64,000 bases of DNA from Mycolicibacterium thermoresistibile (lineage in GTDB: Bacteria > Actinomycetota > Actinomycetes > Mycobacteriales > Mycobacteriaceae): assembly GCF_900187065.1 (NCBI RefSeq), contig NZ_LT906483.1, positions 2,604,001-2,668,000 on the forward strand, given 5' to 3'. The notes beneath the pieces were generated by a model, which saw only the letters and a program-made list of their open reading frames with translations, was not told the origin of the DNA and made no database searches. A program made the translations under genes and the position numbers. Position 1 is the first letter of the stretch. Each line of letters starts with the position of its first letter. Shown piece after piece: positions 1 through 10,323 of the stretch.

Positions 1-71
1 ACCTGACCGTCGTCGAGGGACAGCAGCGTGCGGGCGCCGGCGCGGACCTCCAGGCCCGATGCGGTGATCAC
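1..71 (-). CDS. ABC-F family ATPase, N-terminal fragment (cut by window edge)
   Basis: Only the first 23 codons lie in the window. The gene starts at a GTG (69-71) with an AGGAG Shine-Dalgarno 7 nt upstream, and it reads VITASGLEVRAGARTLL. That is the usual opening of an ABC-F ATPase, a soluble twin-ATPase without membrane domains that acts at the ribosome. I identify it mainly by context: in M. tuberculosis the gene beyond echA12 is Rv1473, an ABC-F protein with a very similar first line. No Walker motif is inside the window, so the family call rests on the N-terminus and synteny. Confidence 0.6.
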   Translation of the reverse strand, partial: MITASGLEVRAGARTLLSLDDGQ

Positions 72-229
72 GCTGACACTCCTGAGGACGGGTTCGAAGA
101 ACGGGTGGATCTGCCGGGGACATGACGGCACGGTCGGCGGCTGGCCGCGCGACCGGCAACCCAGGCTAGTCGGCCGGTGGGCCGGGATGCCAATCGATTT
201 TCTGTGCGTGCTGGGCCGGGCGGCGCCGT

Positions 230-1054
230 TCAGATCTTGTCGTCCGGGAATCTGGGGGCCCGCTTCTCCTTGCGGGCGGCGACCGCCTCTTCGAAGTTGT
301 GCGTCAGCAGCCGGATGTAGAGCTGTCCGAGGCCCTCGGCGTGCATGTGCGATTCCAGCGAACCGGCGTCCAGTCCGCTCCACAGCGTCCGCTTGGTCAG
401 TTCGGTGCCGGGCCGGGAGAACCCCGCGATCCGGTCGGCCAGCTCGTAGCAGGTGTCGAGGAGCTCGGCGGGCGGCACCCGGCGCGACACCAGGCCGATT
501 CGTTCGGCTTCCTCGGCGTCGACGTCCCGGCCGGTCAGCATGATCTCGAAGGCCCGGGAGGAGCCGATGGCGCGCGGCAGCAGATAGCTGAGCCCCAGCT
601 CACTGGCGGTCAGCCCGTTGTTGATGCCGGCGGCGCGGAAGTACGCCTCGGTGGAGGCGATCCGGATGTCGGCGGCCAGCGCCAGGCACAGCCCGCCCCC
701 GATGGCGGCGCCGTTGACGGCGGCGATCACCGGCTGGTGCAGCTTGCGCAGCGTCAGGATGACGTCGTCGAGCACTTCCATCGACCGCAGCCCGTAGCTG
801 GGCCGGGTCAGCCCGTCGACGTGCGGCACCGTGCCGGCCGACTTGTGGTCCGCGCCGGACGAGAAGCCGCGGCCCGCGCCGGTGAGCACGACGACGCGGA
901 CATCGTTGTCGTAGGTGATCTCATCGAGTGCCGCCTTGAGAGGCACCATGACATCGAACGCCATCGAGTTCATCCGCTCCGGCCGGTTGAGCGTCACCAG
1001 CGCGATGTGCGGACGGGGATGGTCTACCAGCACCAGGTCGTCACGACTACGCAC
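230..1054 (-). CDS. echA12: Enoyl-CoA hydratase/isomerase (crotonase) family protein, EchA12-like
   Basis: This is a 274-aa crotonase-fold protein, the usual length for the family. Such enzymes hydrate or isomerise acyl-CoA in fatty-acid or related oxidation in the cytosol. The oxyanion-hole segments are visible: GRGFSSGADHKSAG near residues 60-75 and the Gly-rich AAVNGAAIGGGLCLALAADIR segment near 110-130. The position usually holding a catalytic Glu is not clear, so the exact reaction is open. It lies between the ABC-F gene and the thioredoxin gene as Rv1472 does in M. tuberculosis. The GTG start has a TAACGT -10 box exactly 6 nt upstream and no Shine-Dalgarno, which indicates a leaderless mRNA. 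Confidence 0.85.
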   Translation of the reverse strand: MRSRDDLVLVDHPRPHIALVTLNRPERMNSMAFDVMVPLKAALDEITYDNDVRVVVLTGAGRGFSSGADHKSAGTVPHVDGLTRPSYGLRSMEVLDDVILTLRKLHQPVIAAVNGAAIGGGLCLALAADIRIASTEAYFRAAGINNGLTASELGLSYLLPRAIGSSRAFEIMLTGRDVDAEEAERIGLVSRRVPPAELLDTCYELADRIAGFSRPGTELTKRTLWSGLDAGSLESHMHAEGLGQLYIRLLTHNFEEAVAARKEKRAPRFPDDKI

Positions 1055-1060
1055 GGTTGC

Positions 1061-1066
1061 ACGTTA
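1061..1066 (-). promoter_or_regulatory. -10 box of a leaderless echA12 transcript
   Basis: TAACGT on the minus strand lies exactly 6 nt before the GTG start of the crotonase gene. This TANNNT-N6-start layout is the standard mycobacterial leaderless promoter. No clear -35 box is seen. Confidence 0.45.
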
Positions 1067-1098
1067 GCGTGCGGCCGTGCCGACTCGGGCCGGGCGGG

Positions 1099-1470
1099 CT
1101 ATTCGCCGCTTTGTTCGGCGTTCTGCTGCGCCGCGATGGCGGCGTCGATGTCGAGTTCCCTGACTTTCTGCACCAGCTCCTCCAACGCCGGCGGCGGCAA
1201 GGCGCCGGCCTGGTTGAACACCAGGTAGCCCTTCTTGAAGGCCATCAGCGTCGGGATGGAACGGATGTCGGCGGCCGCGGCCAACGCCTGCTCGGCCTCC
1301 GTGTCCACCTTGGCGTGGACGACATCCGGGTGCTTCTGGGCCGAGGCCTCGAAGGTCGGCGCGAACTGGCGGCACGGGCCGCACCAGGACGCCCAGAAGT
1401 CGACCAGGACGATCTCGTTCTCCTGGATGGTCTCGTTGAACTGATCGGCGGTGATGTCTATGGCACTCAC
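1099..1470 (-). CDS. trxB1: Thioredoxin
   Basis: A 123-aa thioredoxin-fold disulfide reductase with the canonical WCGPC active site at residues 29-33 and the cis-Pro segment RSIPTLMAF further on. It should reduce protein disulfides with electrons from thioredoxin reductase. I chose the GTG at 1470 because an AGGAG sits 5 nt upstream; a start at 1503 would add 11 residues of unlikely sequence. The resulting length equals that of M. tuberculosis TrxB1 (Rv1471), the neighbour of echA12. The C-terminus is a short Gln/Glu/Ala-rich tail. The adjacent trxA (Rv1470) of M. tuberculosis is missing: synteny ends here. Confidence 0.9.
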   Translation of the reverse strand: MSAIDITADQFNETIQENEIVLVDFWASWCGPCRQFAPTFEASAQKHPDVVHAKVDTEAEQALAAAADIRSIPTLMAFKKGYLVFNQAGALPPPALEELVQKVRELDIDAAIAAQQNAEQSGE

Positions 1471-1599
1471 GCCATCTCCTAACGTCGTGGCCCGGCCGGG
1501 CATTCCCGGCCGTACTGGCGCTGACCCGCCAGTGCCGTCCCCCGTATGGTAACGGCCTACCGGGTCGGCACCGGGTCACAGGGCACGCGTCGGGCCCGC

Positions 1600-2019
1600 T
1601 CAGTCGGCGACGTTGAACGCGGTGATCACCTTCCGTGGTGTGATCCGGACGATCAATTCGCCGGGTACGCCGTTGCGGCGGCCGAATTCCTCGGCGCGAT
1701 CGGCGCCCATGTAGCGCCCGCCTATCCGGGTCGCGATGTCGAGCAGGTCGGCCGGGTCCTCGCTGATCGATGTGGTGCCCTGGACTTGAACGAAGGAGTA
1801 CGGCGGCTGTTCGTCATCGACGCAGAGGGTGACCCGTGGATCCCGCCGCATCGCCCGTGCTTTCGCGGTGTTCTGATCGGTGTTGAACACCAGGGTCTGT
1901 CCGTCGACGATGAACCACACCGGTACGACGAGCGGTCGGCCGTCGGCGGCCACGTACCCGAGCTTTCCGGTGCGGGTGCCCTCGGACAGGAAGGCGATCA
2001 CGTCGTCGGTGAGCTCCAT
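1600..2019 (-). CDS. PPOX-class (pyridoxamine-phosphate-oxidase-like split-barrel) F420/flavin-dependent oxidoreductase
   Basis: A 139-aa protein matching the small split-barrel PPOX family, many of whose mycobacterial members bind F420. Typical features are the RTGKLGYVAADGRPLVVPVWF strand near residues 15-37, the conserved central segment TAKARAMRRDPRVTLCVDD and the late VQGTTSISEDP strand. Members reduce small substrates or act in redox defence; the substrate here is unknown. It starts 4 nt after the stop of the UvrA-like gene, so the two were probably co-transcribed. Confidence 0.75.
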   Translation of the reverse strand: MELTDDVIAFLSEGTRTGKLGYVAADGRPLVVPVWFIVDGQTLVFNTDQNTAKARAMRRDPRVTLCVDDEQPPYSFVQVQGTTSISEDPADLLDIATRIGGRYMGADRAEEFGRRNGVPGELIVRITPRKVITAFNVAD

Positions 2020-2023
2020 TCGT

Positions 2024-4587
<2,564 letters not shown>

Positions 4588-4612
4588 AGGGCCAACCTAC
4601 GTGGTGACCAGG

Positions 4613-4891
4613 TCAGAGCCGGTCGATGATCAAGTCCTTGATCTCGGCGAGTTGCTCATCGACCGAGCGGAACCGGGCTCGGGTTTCTTGGCGGAAGTCG
4701 GTCAGTTCCGTGTCGACGGAGGTCAGCCTGGTCTCCACGGCGGTCAACCTGGTATCGACGCCGGTCAGTCTGGTCGCGTGTTCCCGCTGGTTCGCGCCGA
4801 GCGCATTGACGGCCGCGAGCACGGCACGGTAATCCCCCTGCGCTGCCTCCAGCGCCGATATTCGAGCTTCGTGATCCTCAAGCATCCCCAC
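4613..4891 (-). CDS. Small coiled-coil protein of unknown function
   Basis: A 92-aa protein predicted to be almost entirely helical. Residues about 42-70 consist of four 7-residue units, LTGVDTR, LTAVETR, LTSVDTE and LTDFRQE, giving a regular heptad with Leu and Val at a/d positions. That predicts a parallel or trimeric coiled coil. The DNA repeats with the same 21-nt period. The ending (IKDLIIDRL) resembles that of other short mycobacterial coiled-coil proteins of unknown role. It lies 25 nt upstream of the UvrA-like gene on the same strand. No catalytic motif is visible. Confidence 0.6.
   Translation of the reverse strand: MGMLEDHEARISALEAAQGDYRAVLAAVNALGANQREHATRLTGVDTRLTAVETRLTSVDTELTDFRQETRARFRSVDEQLAEIKDLIIDRL
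4690..4775. repeat. 21-nt tandem repeat inside the coiled-coil gene
   Basis: About four degenerate 21-nt units share the core GGTCAGCCTGGT-like sequence. Each encodes one 7-residue heptad of the coiled coil, so the array is in frame and copy changes would only lengthen or shorten the helix. Confidence 0.6.
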
Positions 4892-5000
4892 GGTGGTCAG
4901 CGTAGGTCACGGCGACGGAAGGTGTCATCGGTCAGCGAGATGGCTGTGGATAACCTGGTACAGACGGATGACCGACGAGGATCGGATACCGTGCGGCGCC

Positions 5001-5975
5001 ATGAGCCGACCAAGCGTCTTCATCACCGGGGCGAATGGGTTCATCGGCCGTAGCCTCGGTGCGCACTTCGCCGAGAACGGCTACGACGTGCGCGGTGTCG
5101 ATCTCGCCGCCGACCCCGCCCGCAATGTGGTCGCCGGTGACGTCGTCAATCCCCGCCCGTGGAAATCGCATCTACAGGGATGTGCCGTCGTGCTGCACAC
5201 CGCGGCCGTCGTCAGCAACGCCGTCGCCGCAGGACAGCAGTGGCAGGCCAACGTGCTGGGTACTCGCCGCGTACTCGAAGCCGCGGCTCGCGCCGGCGTC
5301 GAGCGGGTGGTGCACTTCAGTTCGGTGCGGGCGTACGGGGACCTCGGTTTCCCCGACGGCGTGAAGGAGACGTGGCCGCTGCGGGCCGACGGGCGGGCCT
5401 ACGTCGACACCAAGGTCGCCGCGGAAGCCACCGCCTTTGCTGCGCACGCTAGCGGCGAGATTGCAGTCACGGTCGTGCGCCCTGGCGACGTCTATGGTCC
5501 GGGATCGCGGCCGTGGACGATCATCCCGGTCGAGGAGATCAAGAAGGGCCGCCTGATCCTGCCCGCCGGCGGCCAAGGCGTCTTCTCCCCCGTCTACATC
5601 GACGACCTCATCGCCGGAATATTGCTTGCCGCAACGCATCCCGATGCGGCAGGGCAGGACTTCAACCTGCCGGGTGTCGAGCCAGTGACGTGTAAGACGT
5701 TCTTCGGCCACTACACCCGGATGCTGAACAAACCGCCACCACGCACTGTCCCCACCCGCGTCGCGATCGCGCTGGCGACCGCAGCCGGCACGGTCGAGCG
5801 GTTCCGCGGCAGGTCGTCTGAACTGAACGCGGAAACCGTCTACTACCTCACCCGCGCCGGCGGCTACTCCCGCGCAAAGGCCGAGCGCGTCCTCGGCTGG
5901 GTTCCGCAGGTTTCACTCGATGAGGGTATGGCGCGCACCGAGGCGTGGCTGCGCACCGAGGGTTACCTGGATTAG
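5001..5975 (+). CDS. NAD(P)-dependent epimerase/dehydratase, extended SDR (3-beta-HSD-like)
   Basis: A 324-aa extended short-chain dehydrogenase. The N-terminal Rossmann motif TGANGFIG (GxxGxxG) is followed by an acidic residue (VDLAADP), which suggests NAD. The catalytic set is visible as HFSSVRAYG (Ser) and YVDTKVAAE (YxxxK). A long C-terminal substrate domain follows (FSPVYIDDLIAG, FNLPG). Such enzymes act on nucleotide sugars or 3-hydroxysteroid-like substrates; the substrate here is unknown. The ATG at 5001 gives a normal N-terminus. An in-frame ATG at 4968 would add 11 residues and cannot be excluded. The gene is on the opposite strand to its neighbours. Confidence 0.75.
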   Translation: MSRPSVFITGANGFIGRSLGAHFAENGYDVRGVDLAADPARNVVAGDVVNPRPWKSHLQGCAVVLHTAAVVSNAVAAGQQWQANVLGTRRVLEAAARAGVERVVHFSSVRAYGDLGFPDGVKETWPLRADGRAYVDTKVAAEATAFAAHASGEIAVTVVRPGDVYGPGSRPWTIIPVEEIKKGRLILPAGGQGVFSPVYIDDLIAGILLAATHPDAAGQDFNLPGVEPVTCKTFFGHYTRMLNKPPPRTVPTRVAIALATAAGTVERFRGRSSELNAETVYYLTRAGGYSRAKAERVLGWVPQVSLDEGMARTEAWLRTEGYLD

Positions 5976-5983
5976 TGAACGGC

Positions 5984-6349
5984 CTATGTCGACCGGTCCT
6001 GCATTTCGGTCAACGCCCGCACCTGAGCGATGAGCGCCTGGATCTCGCCGGCAGACGGTTGCAGTTCGTAGGCGTGGTGATGGCACGCTCGGCTCAGGCC
6101 ATGCCATAAGCGTTTGACCTGTTCCCCCACGTCGCTGCCGTGCAGCGTGCCCAGCACCACCAGTTTCGACGCGGTCGTCGGACCGCCCCTGTCCGGTGGG
6201 CCGCACCAGTCAGCACTCTGTTCGTTCAGCCAGTCCTCCAGCGCACACCGCGCCAGGACAGCCGCCGTGCGCGGTGCCCGTGAACCGAGCGACACGGTCC
6301 CGTCGAGCGCATCCTCGGCGTAGTCCAACAGGGCCGCGCGATCGGTCAT
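5984..6349 (-). CDS. Small all-helical protein, HEPN-like, partner of the upstream SMC-like ATPase
   Basis: A 121-aa protein that I do not recognise by name. Its ATG overlaps the stop of the ATPase gene (ATGA), so the two are translationally coupled. It looks all-helical: AAVLARCALEDWL near residues 29-41, then VKRLWHGLSRACHHHAYEL near 78-96. The R87-x4-H92 spacing fits the RX4-6H active-site motif of HEPN RNases, and one long Trp/Leu helix precedes it as in HEPN folds. It also resembles the C-terminal 100 residues of the ATPase itself, which suggests duplication. HEPN activity is an inference from the motif and context only. Confidence 0.5.
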   Translation of the reverse strand: MTDRAALLDYAEDALDGTVSLGSRAPRTAAVLARCALEDWLNEQSADWCGPPDRGGPTTASKLVVLGTLHGSDVGEQVKRLWHGLSRACHHHAYELQPSAGEIQALIAQVRALTEMQDRST

Positions 6350-8784
6350 GATGCGAGTTGTTCGAGGTCGCCGGTAGCCAATCGAGCCGCGTTGACCGCG
6401 CCCTTGTAGTCGTGGATGTCGGCGTGAATTCCCTTGTTGGCCACTGCCATCGTGATGCGCCGCGCCGATCGGCCGGACAGCCACTTGTCCACCGCGGTCG
6501 TGTCATCAGGGTCGACGGCCAGCCCGACGCGTTTCTTGACGGTGGCGGCTTCTTCCCACCGCGTCTCGACCTCCTCGCGGGATCGACCCTGGCGTAACGC
6601 TCTGGCGGCGAAGGTGTCCCACGCCGCGGCTTCCAGCGCTTCGCGGCACAACACGGCGACTGTCTTCTGCTTGATCGTATCCGGTACGGCCTCGTCCACG
6701 GCGACGGCGAACGCCTCGTCGAGGAGCCGCGTGGCGGGTCGGCTCGATTCGACAACCGTGACAGCGGAATTGGGGCCTCGGGTCACTTCGACGACGCGGG
6801 CCGGCACCCGGGAGCGCCGGATCGCGGCGGGCAGCCGGTCGTCGTGGGTGAACACGATGACTTGGCGGTTGCGGGCCAGACCGCGCAGCACGTCGAGGAA
6901 GCCGTCGATCTTGGACGGGTCCATCGCCTGGATCGGGTCGTCGAGCACCATGAAGCGAAACGGGCTCTCCGGTGAGGTGGCCCGAGGGATGAAGATCGCC
7001 AGCGCGAGGGCCTGTAGCTCACCCTGGCTCATCACGCCGAACGCCTCGCTGTCGGTTCCGTCGACTGCGGCTAGCAGCGTCACGCGGCGTCTGGTTTTCT
7101 CCCCTTCCAGCCGGATCGCGTTCAGGTCGACGTTGCTCTCCTGGCGCAACGCCGCCCAGATGTCACGCGCGTGCTCGGCCAGCGGCGCGATGCGTTGGTT
7201 GCGTAGCTCGCCGGCGTTGACCTGCAGCCACTTCAGCGCGTCGGTAGCGACCTTGAGCTTGGGGGCCACTTCGGTCGCCGCCTCCGCCTTGTCCAGCCAG
7301 CCGGCCAGTTCCAGCGCGACCGGAGACCACGCGTCTTGCCGGGACTTGATGAGCGCCTCGGCTTCGGCGCGCAGCTGCTCGTAGGCGGCCCGAAGCGCAG
7401 GCAATGTGGCCTCGACGTGGTCGGCGAGGTCGACCGAGCCATCGACGGGAAGCTGTTGGAACGCCTCGTAGGCCGTGCGCGCCACAGACAGACTCGTCAG
7501 ATCGTCGTCGGCCAACGGTGGTGCGGGCACGCTGCGCACCGCGGCGCTCAGCGCTGCGCGGGCCTGCCCGGTGGCCGCGCGGGCGGCAGTCAGCGCTTCG
7601 GCGGCGCTCTGCTGGCGGTCCAGCGCGGCCCGCGCAGCGACCGCCCAGCGGCTGTCCAGGGTGCCCTGCTCGCAGACCGGGCAGGGTTGGTCCCCGTGCT
7701 GGTCATGAAACATCAGTGCCTGCTCGAGCAGGACGCTGCGGTCGGCGGCCAGCGTGTCGGAGCGCTGCATCTCCTCGCGTTCGTTTTCCGCGGCGGAGCG
7801 CAGCGCCTCGCACGTTGCCGTGATCTCGTCGGCATCCGGCACCATCAGCTCCGCGGCCTGATGCCACGCGGGTGGGGTCGACGCGGCGCCACCCTCGGTG
7901 ATCAGCGGGCGCACCACATCGAGGTCGGGCTTGGTCTTCTTGACTTGCGCCAGCGCCGTCGCGGCGCGCGGATCGGCATGGTCTTCCAGGGTGAGCCGCA
8001 GCGCGTCCCGGGCCTTCTTGAGCTCGGCAGACGGTTGCCGCAGCCGCTTGACCTCGGCGTCGAGGCGGTACATCGCCTCTGTCAGCTGTTCGAGACCGAG
8101 GAGCTTGTACAACTCGTCGTAGAACTCACTGGGCCTGCCCTCGAGGATGCCGCCGAGTTCGTCATAGCTGAGCAGTGGGCGGTACATCTCCAGGGCGGCG
8201 TCCCAGCCGAGAACGCTGGTGTCCTCGCGCTTCTGGCCTGGCCGCTGCACCCAACCCTTCGAATCCTCGACGGCAACATCGGCACCGGGCGGCCAGTCCA
8301 CCCCGATGGTGGTGGTGCCGACACCCTCTTCGGTGAGCCCGACGCGGATCTGTGCGGGTTCACCGGCGTGCAGGTTGCGCCAGTTCTGCGACCAGACTGC
8401 GGCTTTGTCTTCCCACCGGGAATTTGTGCCCGTGAGTGCGAGTTCGAGCGCTTCGGCCAGCGTTGACTTGCCGGAGCCGTTGCGTCCGGCGACGACAACC
8501 AGGCCCGGGCCGGGCTGTAGGGGTAGCGTGACCTCAGGTCCGATCCCACGGAATCCCCGAACGCTGATCGACTGCAGGTAGGCGCCCACGGGTTCAGCGG
8601 CCGTCTCCTCAGCAGCCGTCAGTTCATCGACGAGTTCAGCCGAGGTAGTCTCGCTGCCCAGCACCTCGGCCAGATCGTCCGCATCGGCGAGGGCCGCGAG
8701 GATGGCCAGGCGGGCGTCCTCGCTGAGGTCGTCGTCCTGGTCCGCACGCCGCAGCACGTAATTCTTGAGTCGTTCATCGGGCAC
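6346..8784 (-). CDS. SMC/Rad50-like AAA ATPase with CPVC zinc hook
   Basis: An 812-aa ABC-type ATPase of the Rad50/RecN/RloC class. An N-terminal helical extension (1-70) precedes Walker A GRNGSGKST (100-108). Coiled-coil segments flank a CPVC zinc-hook motif (368-371), and the C-terminal head carries signature MSQGELQAL (585-593), Walker B MVLDDP (612-617), D-loop and switch His 647 (VFTHD). A 120-residue helical tail follows Walker B. Proteins of this build sense DNA ends or phage DNA and often drive an attached nuclease, as in RloC or PrrC. Here no RloC-type nuclease motif is clear, but the tail resembles the small HEPN-like protein encoded next. The start is GTG with a weak Shine-Dalgarno. 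A phage-defence role is inferred. Confidence 0.75.
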   Translation of the reverse strand: MPDERLKNYVLRRADQDDDLSEDARLAILAALADADDLAEVLGSETTSAELVDELTAAEETAAEPVGAYLQSISVRGFRGIGPEVTLPLQPGPGLVVVAGRNGSGKSTLAEALELALTGTNSRWEDKAAVWSQNWRNLHAGEPAQIRVGLTEEGVGTTTIGVDWPPGADVAVEDSKGWVQRPGQKREDTSVLGWDAALEMYRPLLSYDELGGILEGRPSEFYDELYKLLGLEQLTEAMYRLDAEVKRLRQPSAELKKARDALRLTLEDHADPRAATALAQVKKTKPDLDVVRPLITEGGAASTPPAWHQAAELMVPDADEITATCEALRSAAENEREEMQRSDTLAADRSVLLEQALMFHDQHGDQPCPVCEQGTLDSRWAVAARAALDRQQSAAEALTAARAATGQARAALSAAVRSVPAPPLADDDLTSLSVARTAYEAFQQLPVDGSVDLADHVEATLPALRAAYEQLRAEAEALIKSRQDAWSPVALELAGWLDKAEAATEVAPKLKVATDALKWLQVNAGELRNQRIAPLAEHARDIWAALRQESNVDLNAIRLEGEKTRRRVTLLAAVDGTDSEAFGVMSQGELQALALAIFIPRATSPESPFRFMVLDDPIQAMDPSKIDGFLDVLRGLARNRQVIVFTHDDRLPAAIRRSRVPARVVEVTRGPNSAVTVVESSRPATRLLDEAFAVAVDEAVPDTIKQKTVAVLCREALEAAAWDTFAARALRQGRSREEVETRWEEAATVKKRVGLAVDPDDTTAVDKWLSGRSARRITMAVANKGIHADIHDYKGAVNAARLATGDLEQLAS

Positions 8785-8938
8785 ACTGCTTACCTACCCG
8801 ATTGCGGCGAACGGCGCTCCGCATTTCGGTAAGTGCCTGCGGATACCGCTGCGCGTTAGCTATTGGTCCGGCGCTGTCGCCGGTCAGCGCGGCGGGACTG
8901 GATTGCCTACGGCGAAGCCGGGAGTCTGAGCACGCTCT

Positions 8939-9946
8939 TCAGACGTCGGCCGCCGGTGCGTAGAAAGTGCGGAGCGACACCAACGCCTTCGTCTTGCCGT
9001 CAGTGTTGTCGTAGTTGTCGATGAGCGCTTTCGTCAACTCCTCGACGGTCCACAACACCACCGGAATGCTGGACCGATCGGCTTCATACCGAGCGTCGCG
9101 TGTGAACCCGCCCGTGCTGACGTACAGACATCGATCGTCTTTGTGACGGCCCCCGACGAAGCTCCGAATGCCGTAACTGCTGACCGACTCCTTGCGGTGC
9201 TTCACCTCGACAACGATGCGCGGCTGTTCGAATCCGAACCCGTCGGGCGAGGCCAGGATGTCGCGGCCAAGATCTGACCCCGGCGGGGACACCTGCGTCT
9301 TGTATCCCATGGCCCGCAGGATCCCGGCGACCAGGTCCTGGAAGTCCTTCCAGTCCAGACGACTGACAAGGTCCTTGATGCGCTCGAAGGCGATCGCCTC
9401 GTAATCACTGAGCGGGTCGACGACGTCTTCGTCGTCCACAACCTCGGGTTCCACCGGCGGGGAGGCATCACCTCGCGCCAGGGCAAGTAGTTCGTCTCGC
9501 ACACTGTTGCTGAGTTTGAAGATTGTCAACGTCGACCCGAGGCTGTTCTTGCTCACAGTCCGCAGACTGTCGCGGTCCACTTCTCGTGGCATCCACTCGA
9601 CCGGACGGGACAAGTTCATCCCCTCCGCTTCCCACTCGAGGTGAAGTTCCGAAGGACCAGTGATCCTGCCGACCAGATAGGTACGGTTGGCGGGCGAGTA
9701 CGTCACGACGTAGTCGCCGACCTGCATCTCGTTGACAAATCGATGGACTTGAGAAGACGCGGTGATCGCCGACGCTTCGGACATGTCCGGCACGGCCCGT
9801 CGGTAGGCGTCTGCGAGGGTTTTCTTGTCGACGCCCGGTTTGGCGATCGAAGCGATTTCCTTGAAGCCGATACCGGCAGCACCGCGATCACGGAAATCGT
9901 CGTAGTGGCGGCCGCCGTGGCTCCGCACCATCCACATATCTGCCAT
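8939..9946 (-). CDS. Mrr-like restriction endonuclease with N-terminal PUA/EVE-like region
   Basis: A 335-aa protein. The C-terminal half has the Mrr-type PD-(D/E)xK core: DWKDFQDLVAGILRAMGY near 198-215, then GSDLGRD with Asp229, and VVEVK with Glu247 and Lys249, then a beta-helix segment (CLYVSTGGFTRDAR). Such enzymes cut modified or foreign DNA. The first 110 residues (MWMVRSHGGRHYDDFRDRG, VGDYVVTYSP, RTYLVGRITG) look like a small beta-barrel reader domain. The acidic linker 168-180 separates the two halves. I chose ATG 9946 over GTG 9952 because GCGAGG sits 6 nt upstream of it. It is 20 nt downstream of the small basic gene, in the same direction. Confidence 0.75.
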   Translation of the reverse strand: MADMWMVRSHGGRHYDDFRDRGAAGIGFKEIASIAKPGVDKKTLADAYRRAVPDMSEASAITASSQVHRFVNEMQVGDYVVTYSPANRTYLVGRITGPSELHLEWEAEGMNLSRPVEWMPREVDRDSLRTVSKNSLGSTLTIFKLSNSVRDELLALARGDASPPVEPEVVDDEDVVDPLSDYEAIAFERIKDLVSRLDWKDFQDLVAGILRAMGYKTQVSPPGSDLGRDILASPDGFGFEQPRIVVEVKHRKESVSSYGIRSFVGGRHKDDRCLYVSTGGFTRDARYEADRSSIPVVLWTVEELTKALIDNYDNTDGKTKALVSLRTFYAPAADV

Positions 9947-9966
9947 TGGCACCTCGCCGAGCCTTT

Positions 9967-10323
9967 CTATTTCTCCTCGTCATCCTTGAAACTTCCAGCC
10001 CGCTGCTGTCGCCGTTGCCGACGGCTGGCCAACACGTCCCCGACGTTGATCAGTCGCTGGCCCGCCCCGGTCAGCGCCCGCCCGGTGCCCTCGAGCGCTT
10101 TGTCGGCGGCAGCGGAAACCGCCTTCAGCGGTGTGGGCACCGCGAGGTCGTCCCACGCCTCAGCTTGGCGTCGACGGGCCCGGGCGAAGTCGTCGAGGGC
10201 TTGCCGCAGCACTTCACGGTCCCCGGTCAAGCGGCGCACCGCGCGGTAGCGCATACCGTCGGATTCGGTTCGGTGAGCGGCGTTGTCGATTACCGACTTC
10301 GCCGCCTGATGATAGCGTCCCAC
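9967..10323 (-). CDS. Small basic helical protein of unknown function, upstream of the Mrr-like nuclease
   Basis: A 118-aa Arg-rich, helix-prone protein with no recognised domain. Residues 25-62 are strongly charged (YRAVRRLTGDREVLRQALDD), followed by an Ala/Gly-rich helix and a basic tail ending RRQRRQQRAGSFKDDEEK. It could bind nucleic acid. The GTG start at 10323 lies right at the edge of the IS-derived DNA, so the native N-terminus may have been lost. It is 20 nt upstream of the Mrr-like gene and probably co-transcribed with it. Confidence 0.45.
   Translation of the reverse strand: MGRYHQAAKSVIDNAAHRTESDGMRYRAVRRLTGDREVLRQALDDFARARRRQAEAWDDLAVPTPLKAVSAAADKALEGTGRALTGAGQRLINVGDVLASRRQRRQQRAGSFKDDEEK

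Noticed and set aside
28..1228. Long open frames on the plus strand opposite echA12 and the thioredoxin gene
   Set aside because: They are antisense shadows of well-supported genes. High GC keeps the third-position frame open; their protein sequences are Arg/Gly/Pro-rich without any family pattern.
4690..4775. CRISPR-like array
   Set aside because: The repeats are contiguous, degenerate and in frame with a coiled coil. There are no unique spacers and no cas genes.
8785..8938. The 10-bp GCATTTCGGT shared between 6003-6012 and 8821-8830
   Set aside because: I considered a remnant of a duplicated HEPN-like gene, but the similarity does not extend beyond the 10-mer in any frame.
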